The notes under the pieces: generated by a model
Seen by the model: only the letters and a program-made list of their open reading frames with translations
Told to the model about the DNA's origin: nothing
The model's database searches: none
Shown here: piece after piece, positions 1 through 15,290 of the stretch
Numbering within the stretch: the first letter of the stretch is position 1
How the letters are laid out: every line of letters starts with the position of its first letter
Program-made: the position numbers and the translations under genes
Assembly (NCBI GenBank): GCA_963070105.1
Contig: OY718806.1
Coordinates: forward strand, 1,967,865 to 1,997,864
Reading direction: 5' to 3'
Origin: Litomosoides sigmodontis
Lineage: Eukaryota; Nematoda; Chromadorea; Rhabditida; Onchocercidae
Length of the DNA stretch: 30,000 nucleotides

Positions 1-256
1 TTTCAATGATATTTATGGAATTTTTTTCTTTGACCATAACAAAGTGCAAGATAATGACCAATTTTAGAACACAACAAATGAATATCCATGCACCAATATT
101 TGTCACATTTATATCAAAATTTCTCTTATTCGTGTTAGATTAAAAAAAAAAAAGGAAAATTTCATCATTCTAACATACTTGAAAATCAAATTACTAATGT
201 GGAAAAAAAGATAATTTTAAAAGAACTAAAAAAAAAAAAAAGAAAACGAAAGAAAC
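1..256 (-). other. Part of the intron after kinase exon 5
   Basis: Minus-strand donor GT at 256-255 follows the codon for Lys264. No acceptor followed by kinase-like coding sequence is visible down to base 1, so this is taken as intron running out of the window. It is A/T-rich with poly-A runs. Confidence 0.6.
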
Positions 257-1610
257 CTTAATCGACGGTGCACCAAGCATTGTAACGATAATTTTTATTT
301 GTCCACTAACACTTCGACCGGGAAACAATTCACGTCGAATAATCATTTCAGCAAAGATGCACGCAACTGCCCATAAATCTACCGCTGTTGAGTGTTCGGG
401 CATTACGAAAAGAAGCTCGGGTGCTCTGGAAAATTTACGTCAATTAACTTGTTTGTTTTTGTTTCATTCAGTTATCCAAAATTAATGGAATACCTTCCTC
501 AATTCTCAAACTTTTAATTAATCCATCAAATAGCGAAATCACATTTGCAATCTCAAAGAGGGAGTGAAAAATGAGAGGAAAATGAAAAGCAGAGGTAAAG
601 GAAAGAAGAGAAAGCACCGTTAACTTTATAAATTTCATTCAAATTTGATAATTTATATTTCAAAAATGAAATTTATCGTTGATTAGTGGGATGAAATGAT
701 GTTAGTTACCTGTACGGGAGTGTAGTTATATGTTGTGTCATGTAGAATGAATGTTCTTCCACTTCCTCAATCTGATTTTTCATTGCTAATTTAGCCATAC
801 CAAAATCGGCTATACGCAAATGACAATTGCCATTTACAAGTAAATTTGACGGTTTCAAGTCACGATGTGCAATACCAGCAGTATGTATGTACTGTAATTA
901 ATGAACATTCTAAATATAATTTCATTTAATGAATTTTAGAATTGAAAAAATTTAATGAATGAAATGCTTACCCTAAGACCTCGTAATATTTGATACAGAA
1001 AGTGAGAAATTAAATCATCTTCCATTGGGCCACCGCAATAAATAAGATGATGAAGATTACCCTCCATAAGATCCATCACGAGGTAAACATTTATTCCTTA
1101 AGAAAAAAAAAAAAGAAGCGACATATAAAATTATTTATTAACTCAAAGTAATCCCCCAAAATAAGACATGTAGAATTTGAAAATATACATACCTAAATTA
1201 CCGGGTGTCCGAAAGATATCCCTGAGGCTAACAATATTTTCATGAGCAATATAACGCAGCACTCGAATTTCACGCAATGTACGCCTCGCTGAAGTTGGCG
1301 TTGCTGACGCATGGCCGATTTTTTTTATGGCAACCTAAATATTTCAGCACTGAGAATGGAAAAAGCAAACCTGAAAGGAAAGATTTCGAATGTAATACAC
1401 TGAAATTGCTATCTGCTTCAGAATAAATCCACAAACTTTTGTTCCTGAATTTCGTTCAACTGCTTCGCATACAATTCCAAAAGCGCCAGAACCTATATTT
1501 CTAATCGCTTCATAGCTACTGCCAGCTGCTCCAAATTGAAAATCAAGAAGAAGCTGCCGACGAGCAAGATCATCCAGTATCCTATTGAAAGCCTGTGCCG
1601 TTGCTGGCAT
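257..1610 (-). CDS. MAP kinase, ERK5/BMK1 (SMA-5-like) type; 5' five exons, 3' end outside window
   Basis: Protein serine/threonine kinase of the MAPK family, cytoplasmic/nuclear signalling. Exons (minus strand): 1610-1437, 1334-1193, 1096-972, 891-710, 425-257; introns are GT-AG and all phases agree, giving 264 residues. Visible: glycine loop GSGAFG (40-45), VAIKK with the ATP lysine near 62, HRDLKPSN (156-163, catalytic Asp158), DFG (176-178), TQH at 199-201 where MAPKs have TxY, RAPE (208-211) and [11 protein letters not shown], followed by RRELFPG. DFGMA and the APELL...LFPG stretch resemble ERK5 more than p38, JNK or ERK1/2. Oddities: no activation-loop tyrosine, and Gly to Ala in the usual WSVGC. 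The Met at 1610 was chosen because it lies one base after a TTTTTCAG acceptor; a 30-residue upstream extension to 1700 would have to ignore that site. The C-lobe end is beyond base 1. The family call is firm, the subfamily is likely. Confidence 0.9.
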
Positions 1611-1611
1611 C

Positions 1612-1626
1612 CTGAAAAATTCACTA
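1612..1626 (-). promoter_or_regulatory. 3' splice acceptor just before the kinase ATG (probable trans-splice site)
   Basis: The minus strand reads a pyrimidine run ending in TTTTTCAG, then G and ATG. An acceptor one base from the initiator codon is typical of spliced-leader addition in nematodes. It could equally be the acceptor of an upstream cis exon, because the frame stays open through the single G. Confidence 0.6.
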
Positions 1627-2440
1627 ATAATGAAGAAAATTTTTAATTCAACGAAATACACACAAAAGTGGAACTTCGTCGTTTCACACAAAAAACTCAA
1701 TTACGAATATTTGATACAGTGAGAAATCAAACACAACTTCACATTCCACCGAGACAAACTAATTGAGGCACACTAGTACACAAATCACAGAAATACGGTG
1801 ATTTTAATTACTTTTTCAACTAATGTGAAAGTTTCATCGAAATCCCACTTTACATTTTAAATCTCATTCCACTGTTCATTCCACTGTTTTATTTTCTTCC
1901 TTCCCTCGTTCATTATAAGTTTTTCGTTCACATCTAATTTTTTAGCGATTAAAAATTAATTAAGTACATTTCACAAAATAAATCGTTATGTGGCGAACCA
2001 TCGTATTTTAGTGATATGAAGCTAGCAGCATCAGTGAATAGAGCTTATATTATTAATTTAATTAATTATACAATCAGTAAAATATACACAATAACAAACA
2101 AATATCCTCGAAAAATAACAGCATCTTAAAAAATTTCAAAATTTTTATTAGAAAAGAGTGAGTATTTCAATGAAAAGATAACCCATTCAAGAAGGAAACT
2201 CAAAGAGAGACGATGAGGGAGAGATTTATGCCACATTAGTTCCTAAAAGATGTTCATTCAAATGTACGATAAATATGTAAACCTTCATTGAATCATCAAA
2301 TTTTTTCAAAAATAAAAAATTTTCTTAAAAAAAATGAAAAACTAAAAATATGAACTCACTCACTGACGGTAAATAAAAACTGGCGTGGAAAAATTAGACA
2401 ATTTTACACAACTGAAAAAGTTACAGCAAAACGCACGCTT

Positions 2441-2489
<49 letters not shown>

Positions 2490-3112
2490 AAAAGGTTGTG
2501 CATTATCAAATGATATTAGTTTAATCAATTTTGAGAAATTATACAAAAGGAAAGAAAAAGAACCAAACAATAATATGTATATTTATTATGAAAAGTAATC
2601 ACTATGCTATTGTATATTAAGAAGAGCTTATTTTGTAACATTATTAAAAAAAAAAATGGAAATCATTAATTCAGCTTCTCTACGCCGATATTATCATAAC
2701 AGCACAAAGGAAAAAGGTGACAGAAAAAAAAAAGCAACTTTCTCGTAGGGCAAGTGTAAAGGCATTTATTAACAAATGCAAAATAAAAGAAAATTGGAAA
2801 AGCTCAACGCACAAATAAGTATATGCTTAGGCAATTTGAGGTATAAAAATCAAATATTTTCCTCGTTGAAATAAGTGAACGCTTTACAGGTGGTTATATC
2901 ATTATTGTACTAAAATACAAAATTGATTGAAAATTTCCTTCTTATTATTGTATGGCTCTGAATCATTTAAATTTAACATTATACGTCATTTAATAGGACG
3001 ACGAAAATTTATGGATATTTTTGTTTCACTACACAGTATCATCCATTGATAAATTGAACCATCGCATATTTCCTATCAATTAATCATTACCACCAATAAA
3101 CAACAACAATAA
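1627..3112. other. Upstream region of the kinase gene; no gene seen
   Basis: AT-rich sequence without a supported exon on either strand. It holds a perfect 12-bp tandem duplication (unit cattccactgtt) at 1865-1888 and the CA tract at 2442-2486. Any kinase promoter would be expected here or further upstream, but no motif is strong enough to call. Confidence 0.5.
2442..2486. repeat. (CA)n microsatellite
   Basis: About 22 uninterrupted CA units, preceded by an acgcacgcttc sequence. Confidence 0.95.
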
Positions 3113-6786
<3,674 letters not shown>

Positions 6787-6887
6787 GACCGACAGGTGGT
6801 TTACAAAAAGGAAAAAAAGAAAATTCACATTTTAAAAAGGTAGTAAAATAGGCGCTGGAATGAAAGGTTTTTTTTTTCATTTACTCA

Positions 6888-6916
6888 CTCTCTCTCTCTC
6901 TCTTTCCCTCTCTTTC
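6888..6916. repeat. Short CT tract
   Basis: CT dinucleotides with one ccc/ttt interruption. Confidence 0.85.
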
Positions 6917-7140
6917 TACTTCGTTTTATTTTTACTTATTTGTGTTTTTTTTTAAAAAATTCTGAAATATGATGTTACGGTAGAATATGGTGCTGGAAAA
7001 TGTCTAATGCACAGATGTGCATTTTGTCTACATCATATGCATATTTCCCCTTTTTTTGCGGAGGAGGGATAGTGCAAAGCTATTTGATTAAATACAAATT
7101 GCTTTCTTCCTTCCTTCATTTATTAGCATATATGATTCAC

Positions 7141-7166
7141 GGATGGATGGATGGATGGATGGATGG
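7141..7166. repeat. (GGAT)6 tetranucleotide repeat
   Basis: Six perfect GGAT units followed by gggcgg. Its partial reading as MDGWMDG is a repeat artefact. Confidence 0.95.
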
Positions 7167-7281
7167 GCGGTATTTCGAAAATTAAAAAAAAAAATTTAAA
7201 TAGTAATAGCTCGTTGAATACGTGGAGTGGCAACATTTGATGATAGTACTGCACGAAGATTTTGTTCAGAAGAGTACATGC

Positions 7282-7660
7282 GGGATAGATTCATTTCCAT
7301 TGCAAAACTTAAATACTTTTATGAATAATTCAAGACAGTGGTAATTTAGGATAGACAACTCCAATTGAAAAGTATGACTTCTATTGGTAATTTACAGTTG
7401 TAATTTTAGGGTAGATAATTCCAATTCAAAAGTATGAACTTCTATCAATAACTTGGGAGAGATTCATTTCAATTACAAAACATACTAGTACTAGCATTGC
7501 TTATCAATAATTCGAGACATTAGTAATTTAATTAGGATTGATAACTTTAACTATAAAGTACTAGCATTACCTACCCTAAAAATACCTTTTGTCAGCAGCT
7601 CAAGATAGTAATTGAGGATGGAAGGTTTCAATTACAAAACATACTAGTATTAATTACTTA
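7282..7660 (+). repeat. Diverged minisatellite, ~5-6 units of roughly 45-80 bp
   Basis: Recurring blocks start with g-g-a/g-t-a-g-a-t, followed by (a/c)aattncaaaa, a t-a-c-t-agta or t-a-t-g-a-cttcta element, then taataattc/taatttag. Block starts lie near 7282, 7349, 7409, 7455, 7530 and 7615. The phrase caattacaaaacatactagta occurs almost unchanged near 7470 and 7630. Units have drifted and differ in length, so this is an old array. Confidence 0.7.
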
Positions 7661-10053
7661 AATATATGATGTATAATTAAAAATATTTAAAAATTTTCAC
7701 CAAAATCTAAATATCAATAACGACTGTGATGCATTTCTTTGAGTATTTTCAAAAAGGAATGAAATATTGATTAGTTTTAAAGAAAAAAAAAGATCAACAA
7801 AACAATATAGATCGAATGAACAGAGTGAGCGCTTTTCTTCTTTTCATTTTTTTTTTGGGGAAATTTAAAATTGAAAGAAATTGCCAGACAATACGATGGA
7901 TGATGACTGGACGATTAGATTGCTTTGCTTCTCTTTTTTTTTGTCAAGCAAACATAAAATTTATCGATTTTATTGTATATCAAATAAAAAATTCATTTTC
8001 TATTCGCAGCAATACATTTTGAAAGATGGTAATTCAATGGAAAAATTGTTAAAAGAAGAATTTCTTTCACTTTCCTTTTTCTTCCTCATTTCGAAACAAT
8101 TAGAAATTTGAAAATTTTTAGCACACGAAGAAATAAACGGATAATTTCATTTCTGCGTCAATAAAACTTACTATTTAATCAATTTGATAAGCAATTGTTG
8201 AAAAAACGAAGCAAACTGAATTAATTTTAATGTAACGATAAATTATTAGCCATTTATAAATTGATTAAATCGAATTGTTTCGTTTTCTTTTGCTTTCTAC
8301 AAAGCTTAATCGGTCGATCAGTTGACATCGAAATTGAAATAGGAAAAAAAATTAAATTAATCATAGAATTTGAAGGAAATGGAAGAGGAAAAGAAGGGAA
8401 GCGAAACAAAAAAAAACAAGGAAAGATGTCGAGGTGGAGAAGAGAAGAGAGGACGAAATAATTAACAGCAAATTGCGAACAGGAAATTATTTATCGAAAT
8501 TGATTGTGGTAAAATAAAATATCGACTGTATATTATAGTTAATTCATATGAATTCACTTCCATCGGTTATTCACCCAAACCTCAACTGCATGTCTATAAT
8601 TTACTTGTTATTCCTACTTTTTTTTTATTTAAAATTTTCTATGCTAAAATTCATTTCAAATTTGGTGGCAATGTTGGAGCAAATTTTCGTTTTTTTTTTT
8701 TTAAATGGTTTCCTACATTTCCTCACATTCATTCTAATTCTTTACATTTTACCTACATATATATGTATATATATACGTGTATATTATTTCAGGCCAACAA
8801 TAAATCATTAAGTACTGCATTTTTTTGCATAAAATTATAGGTCGAATAAAAAAATGCGTGAAAATTATTTGTTTATTAAATTATAAATAATTGTATAGCA
8901 TAAGAGGAAAGTACACAGTTCGGGTTTTTTTTATTTCGCGCCACACATTGCCCAATTTTCATTCCGAAATGGTTTTTTTAAAGAAAAAACGCAAAAAAAC
9001 AATGTTACAATTGAAAAAGGAAATTCCTTAATTTTAAAGTACCAATAAACAGAAAAGAAAATTGTGCAGGAACATTTGATATCGACTCCTCAAAAATAAA
9101 ATTTTGAAGTATTAAAACAAGCATTAATGGAAATTTTGACTAATTTTAAATTTTTGCAAAGCGAGTTTATTATAATTAAAAATTGCAATCTCAAAAATTT
9201 TCTCCATCTACTATTTGTAATGTTCGAAATTTCGAAATTAATTTTCCATCTAAAATTCAGAAAAACAAAACATAACAAATTAACATTGGTTGTTATCATA
9301 GCAAATATAAAATGGCAATTTTAAATTATTCTTCAATGGAATTTTTTTTATTGCAAAATGAAAAATCAAAATACATGAGAATAATTAAGAATCAAAGAAA
9401 AGGAAAGAAAATAAAACAAAAAGCTAGCGTAAGTGAACAATATAAGTGCATTTTTAGCACGTAAAATTACACTTTGTAAGTTGAATTTTTAAATTTCACT
9501 CATTTTATTGATTGTAATGATTTCCATCCTAATATTTCCTCATTCAGAAATTACATATTATAAAATACTATTAAATTTTAGTGAAATTTAAAACATGCAC
9601 AGAAGTGAGGGAAAAGAGTAAAATTTTGAAATTAGGACATTAAAAAAAAACAAGACAGAAAATAAAATGGATAAAAATTATATTTTACAATAAAATGTGT
9701 GGTCACATTTTTCTCTAACATCTCAAATAAGAATGAAAAAGGAGGAGGGAGTAAAACAGAGAAGTACGATAATGACAAGTAAAAAAAAGAGAGAGAGGAA
9801 ACAACGAAGTGAGGAGGAAAGAAATGATTGAATTAATTACTGAATTACGTCTATTCTCCTCACACGGCTTTCTTTGTACAATTTAAAGAATTCAAGAAGC
9901 TGCTCCATTAAACCAGTCCACTTGATTCCCTCAATTTAATGTTTCCATTCATTCAATTCTATTTCGGTTTAATTTCAAATACGCATTCATTTTATTTTGT
10001 CATCTTTCTTTCCTTACACTTCATCATTTTCAACACTCACCACCACTTCAGGA

Positions 10054-10110
10054 TAGAGAGACGGAAAGAGAGTGAGAGAGGAAGAGAGAGAAGGACGGAG
10101 AGACATGGAG
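10054..10110. repeat. GA-rich repeat
   Basis: Imperfect GA/GAGA/GGA tract; a second similar tract lies at 10236-10275, about 180 bp away. Confidence 0.8.
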
Positions 10111-11514
10111 GGTATTTACACATTGATATAAAGCCTCCTATAAATTCATGCATTTTTATCAAAAATGATTATTCAATTCCTTCTCACTTCGTGATGATAT
10201 TTGTTTTGATTTTGAACAGGTTTTCAAGAACAAAGAAAACAGAGAGAGAGGGAGAGAGAAAGCGAGAAGAAAGGAAAAGGGGACAAACGAGTAACAGTTA
10301 ATAGAATTACTAGTTGTGTTATCAATTTATGAATAATGAATATTGATTAAATGAAGAGAGCAGAAATAACTAATTAAATTAGCAATGAATGCAAAAAAGA
10401 AAAAGACAGGAAAAAACGATCCCATAAATACAAATGGAATTAAATTCAGTACATTTAATAGAAATATTAAGCGTAGAGGTAGGATATTGCTTGGTAAACT
10501 CATTTTAATTCTACTAAATTATGTAATTTTAGATACAAATACAAATATATTTTTGTGTGCTTAAACTCTATTTTACTAATTTTTCTTCAGTTTATTTCAA
10601 TATTTCCAAAAAAAGACAAAATATTTTTACTTTAACCAACGAAATAAGTTAATTTATCGAAAGAACATTTTTTTAATTAATACTTTAACATCCATTTGAG
10701 TTATAATATGCTATTATGTTCTATTTCGATGAAAAAGGAATTTACAAACTGACGAAAAAGAAACAATTAAACTCAATGTTGAAGATGTGAGCGGCCCTTT
10801 TTTATGTTGAAAATAAAATTTGAAATTTATGTGATTTAAAGAATATTTTGTATATATTGGAAATTCATTTAGATAGTTGTTAAAATTATGTATTGAATTT
10901 TTGACAATCCTCTTTACGTCAGAAAAAATGGTATGTATGAAATGAGTTTAAAATTTTTTCACAATTTTCGAAGGAATACAATTTGTTACAGCACTCACAA
11001 CAAAAATATATCTAGAAATAATGAATGTAAAATGTTCAACTTTTAAATTTCAAGCAAAGTGGATGAAAATTTTCGAGAGGAAAAACGGAAGTGCAATTTT
11101 TGAGAAACCGCGAAAAAACTGCGAAAGATAAAATTTTGTCGAATTTAGTTCAAAGAGAAGTAATGTGCAAAAGCGTGAGCTGATGAGTAATGCACAAATT
11201 TATATTTGACAGAAAATCAGTTGTTTTAGCAATTAATTAGTTATTCGTTGGATCAATTTTTTTTTGGAAATTTAAATTGCAAAAAAAAATAGTTCGAAAC
11301 TTTAAAAGATGAATCAATGTCAGATTAATGAATTTTTTTTTAAAGCAAAACGATGACTAATTGGAAAAAAAAGATTATGTTAGAAATTGAAATTAACAAA
11401 CAATCTATTGCTTATAATTATTGCTACAGTTTTATCACTGCTTGGATTAAACGATAAGCGTTGAAAACGTAAACAGCAATTTAAATATTAGATTGCATTA
11501 AAGGTTAAGTGCAT

Positions 11515-11556
11515 ACACTCACAGTTTAAAATTTTACACTCACAGTTTAAAATTTT
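11515..11556. repeat. Perfect 21-bp tandem duplication
   Basis: Two adjacent identical copies, each starting acactcacag and ending aaaatttt, with no mismatch, which suggests a recent event. Confidence 0.95.
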
Positions 11557-12939
11557 AAGCATAAACAAGATGTCTGCATATTCATGATACATCTGGAATC
11601 TAGAATCTAGAATTTGTACGAGTGAAAGATTTAAAATACACTAGCTGGAATTTAGCAATTTTTTATTTTAATTATCACATTTTCCAGCTAAAAATTTTAC
11701 AGCTATCTATGACATAGGTTAAAGTTCAAAACTTCGAATGTAAACTATTAGATTGAAAGTTTGTAACTTTCAAATATCTTCGTATCCTGAAATCTCCAAG
11801 AGTATGCTAGGCGTGAAGCTAACAACTGTTAACGAAAAAAAAACAAATCAATTTTATAATTTATAAGCATAACATTTTCGTCAAAATGCTATATGATTGT
11901 TTATTTGAAAGTTAAACAATAGAGGATATTATTTGCCATATCATTCATTCGAAATTTATAGAGCAGAAAAATGAAGGTTAATTTGATATGATTATTTCAT
12001 TGATTACACGTGAAATGTGCCTCCTAATTTTCTTCCCTCTGCAAACTTTGTAGATGATAAAGCGTGGAAATCAGAAGACTTCACTCTCTCCTGCGTTAAA
12101 TTCCAAAACTTTTGCAAACCATTAATTATCATTCGTTTCATACATATTACATTTTTTAGTAATTAATTAAAACTTGACAAAAATAGGTTAATCAAATTAA
12201 AAATTACAAAGAATAATTAATATAAATTAAAATAAAAGTTGTTATTATAAAATGATGTCAGTATTATTGTTGAATTACATTTTAATGTTACATAAACAAA
12301 TGTACGTATGAAAGATAAAAGGTAAGATGAAACGAACTGTATTTGATTATTCCTATAAAATTTAAAAACAAAAAATTGCTATTGAAATAAATTTTAGAAA
12401 AAGAACTGAAAATATTAATGTTAAAAGAAGTACAATTTTTCACCATAATTTCCAGTCCAATTCCAGTATTCAATTAAATTAAGTTTAAATTTTTTGCAGA
12501 CTAAACCATATAAGTCAGCTAATGTTACGTTGAATGTTACTGTTAATCGATGTACACTATATCAGTAATTACTTCAATCTTAATTGAAGTTATCATTACT
12601 AATTATAAAATTGGAATTTTAAATTGCTATTATAATTATTAGAAGTAGCCATTCACTGGAAATTACACAGCAACATTTGGGCCATTGAAATACTTTTCCT
12701 TAGTACATTCCATGACAGGAAATTGGACGAAATGTGAGAGTGAAAGTGAAAATTTAAATTTCCAATTTGAGTGAATTATTTCAATGGAAAAAAAAGTTGT
12801 TATTTGCCAAAAAAAAAGGAGGAGGTGTTCAAGCAATAATTGAAATACGCTTCAATTAATTAAATTTTTGCGAAAATGAAGACTTTTTGGATAGTTATAC
12901 ATCCAAAAATGTTATACACATTTCTTTTTAATTTAACTT

Positions 12940-13090
12940 TTCATTTCGAAAATTTACAAACCATTTTTTTCCAATTGATAATATATTTTTTGCAAAAATT
13001 ATTTCATCTTGAATTTCATCAATTCATCCTGAAGATTTTTACAAACATTTTCCCAATTTGGCATCATATTTTTACCAAATCATTCAAGAA
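12940..13090 (+). repeat. Two diverged copies of an ~80-bp block
   Basis: tttacaaaccattttt...ccaattgataatatatttttt and tttacaaacattttcccaatttggcatcatatttttacc align with several changes. The overlapping open frame shows the same internal repetition (FENLQTIFF / FILKIFTNIF). Confidence 0.5.
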
Positions 13091-14087
13091 CTATGATGAT
13101 CAAAGATCGATGCTTTACAATAATACACTAACATGCAATTCATTTCATTTACACTTCTGTTTTGTAAAATGACGCAAACAAATAGTAAATTATTTATGGT
13201 AAACAGAAAAAGAAAGAAATATGTATGCATGCGTGTCTGTCTATACGTCAAAGTGATTTAGTGTTAAAGACAATGACCGAAAAAGTATCGAAGAGAATTT
13301 CGAATCAATGAACAATTAAAAACATTTTGCATGAAATTATTTTCTAATTTTTAATTTTATTTTCAAATTTCATTTTACATATTTCATTTCATTAGGTGAG
13401 ATAACTGATAACAGAATTGTTGCAGTTCAACAAATTGTTGATAATGAGGGAAAAAAAAAACCTGCTCAAAATGAAAATTTTAAGCAAATATTAATAATTT
13501 TTTAAACAGATATTGCTGAATTCATATAAGATTCCTGTCTTTTTTTTCTAAAATTTTTAATTTTAAAATATTAAAAAAAGATGGCTACTTTAAAAATTTG
13601 CATAATCAATTGGTTAATCATTCATATAAAGTTAGAGTTAAAAAAAAAAAGACCACGATTTAGTCAAGTCGAAATTTCAGTTTATAAAGCGCAATATTTG
13701 AAAATTTGGAAGAAATTCAATTAATGCATTCGTTCGCATACATTGAAGTTAAATGCAAGCACAAACTAATTAATAATTCAAAACTGGTCATTGTGAAAAA
13801 ACGAAGGAAGAGGACCCCTTACATTCATTCAAAACATGCTTTGAATGATAAGTGTGATAAAAAACACTGATACACTGACAAAGGTGATGCTTAACCTTTT
13901 ATCAGTTATCAGCTAATGCAAAATTTAATCAACGATCGACGAAAGCTAAGAAAAAAGTGTATTGTAGAAAAAAAAAAGAAACAGCGATAATCAATGGAAG
14001 GGAATTAAAATTCGACAGCTCATATCATTGAAAATGTTAACAGTACTGTTAAATAACCAGGAGACGAATGTTTGAAATTGGAAGACA

Positions 14088-14330
14088 CTATCATTATCAT
14101 TACTATTTACTTTCATTATTACTTATTATTAAATTAATAACTGTTATTACTATTATTACTACTATTATCATAATGATGATTACTAGCATTACTATTAACG
14201 CCGTCCGTTATTATTATTATTATAACTATTACGATTATTATTACAATTACTATCACCATTACCGATCATAATTATAATTATTATGGCTACAATTATTAAT
14301 CATTGTTATTAATTGTTATTATTATTGGTG
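14088..14330. repeat. Decayed TTA/ATT/ACT trinucleotide array
   Basis: Dense ATT, TTA, ACT and ATC triplets with many substitutions, including an isolated gccgtccg near 14201. It looks like an old TTA array of the same class as the two pure ones, now degraded. Confidence 0.75.
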
Positions 14331-15204
14331 GTGAGAAAGTCGGTTATGAATAAGCCGATATGCATTTATACGTGTTATTATCATGCAATTTAATTTCCCA
14401 ACTGGCAACAGTGATATGATTATCATATCATTTGACTTTTTCATAAAACAATAGATCGAAATTACAAAACGATAAATTATAGAAAATAATTTCCTAAGTA
14501 ACAGCTTCCTCTGAAAATGTTATATTTTTTGAAGAAATTTATTTCAATTTACACATAAATATCTGGTTTCGATGAAATTGCTCATCAAATTAGCACTAAT
14601 TATTATTACAAAAACGATGATTTGAAGCTATGAATGGTAAGAAGTATCATATTCGTAACACGGTAGTGAAATTTTAAATTTTTAAATAAGAAGAGAATTA
14701 ATCAGTCAATGAACTGATCAATTTAAAGTAGTTATTCCAAATATCTTCCATCAAATTACAGTGAGAAATAACTTGCACAAATCACATTTTCCAGTTTTCT
14801 TTAAAAATTAATTGAGAAATGCTGACCTATTAGTTTGTAAACGAATTACACAACTGTTATTGTACTTTGAAAGATTTGCACTGAATTCTTCTCCTTTCCT
14901 TCTCCTTTTCATTCACTTGTCGTTGTTAAAATTTTTAAGCAAAAATCAAGCAATCAAGCAAAATTAATTGAAGTTCTATTCTGTTTGAAAGGAAAAAAAA
15001 CATTTGCAAACACTTCACATGTGTCAATCACAGTAAATGAAAGTTGGCTATTAATTTTTACAAAATAAAGTAATCAATGTGGAAAAAAAAAGGAAGATAA
15101 TGAATGCTGCTAAAGTTAGTGAGGAATGACAATAAATTTAGTCAAAAGGTGGCGAAAACCGCTGATGATAGTTCATTTTATTGAAATATCTCATTTTTTC
15201 CTCC

Positions 15205-15290
15205 TTCCCTCTCTCTCTCTCTCTCTCTCTCCCCTTCTCTCCCCCTCTCTCTCTCTCTCTCTCTTTCTCTTTCTCTCTCTTTTCTCATTC
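15205..15290. repeat. CT-rich polypyrimidine tract
   Basis: Two long CT blocks separated by ccccttctctcccc, ending in CTTT/CTCT variants. It is purely pyrimidine on the plus strand, hence a possible triplex (H-DNA) former. Confidence 0.9.

Larger units (their letters stand above)
7661..14080. other. Gene-free AT-rich stretch
   Basis: About 6.4 kb without a convincing exon. It holds GA-rich runs at 8370-8460 and 9730-9800, a GA-repeat pair at 10054-10110 and 10236-10275, a perfect 21-bp tandem duplication at 11515-11556, and two diverged copies of an approximately 80-bp block at 12940-13090. Open frames up to 120 codons (for example 9939-10301 plus, 12876-13172 plus) are rich in Phe, Ile, Lys and Asn and have no domain signature or plausible splice context. 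Confidence 0.5.

Noticed and set aside
1344..1700. Kinase start at 1700 (30 extra hydrophobic residues)
   Set aside because: It would read through a strong TTTTTCAG acceptor next to the conserved-type ATG.
9939..10301. 120-codon plus-strand open frame with Arg/Glu-rich ends
   Set aside because: Its charged parts are translated GA repeats, the rest is AT-rich filler.
11281..11310. tRNA-like agttcgaaac motif
   Set aside because: No acceptor stem, anticodon arm or A/B box spacing around it.
12876..13172. 98-codon plus-strand open frame
   Set aside because: Composition-driven Phe/Ile/His-rich frame overlapping a diverged duplicated block; no domain, splice or family signal.
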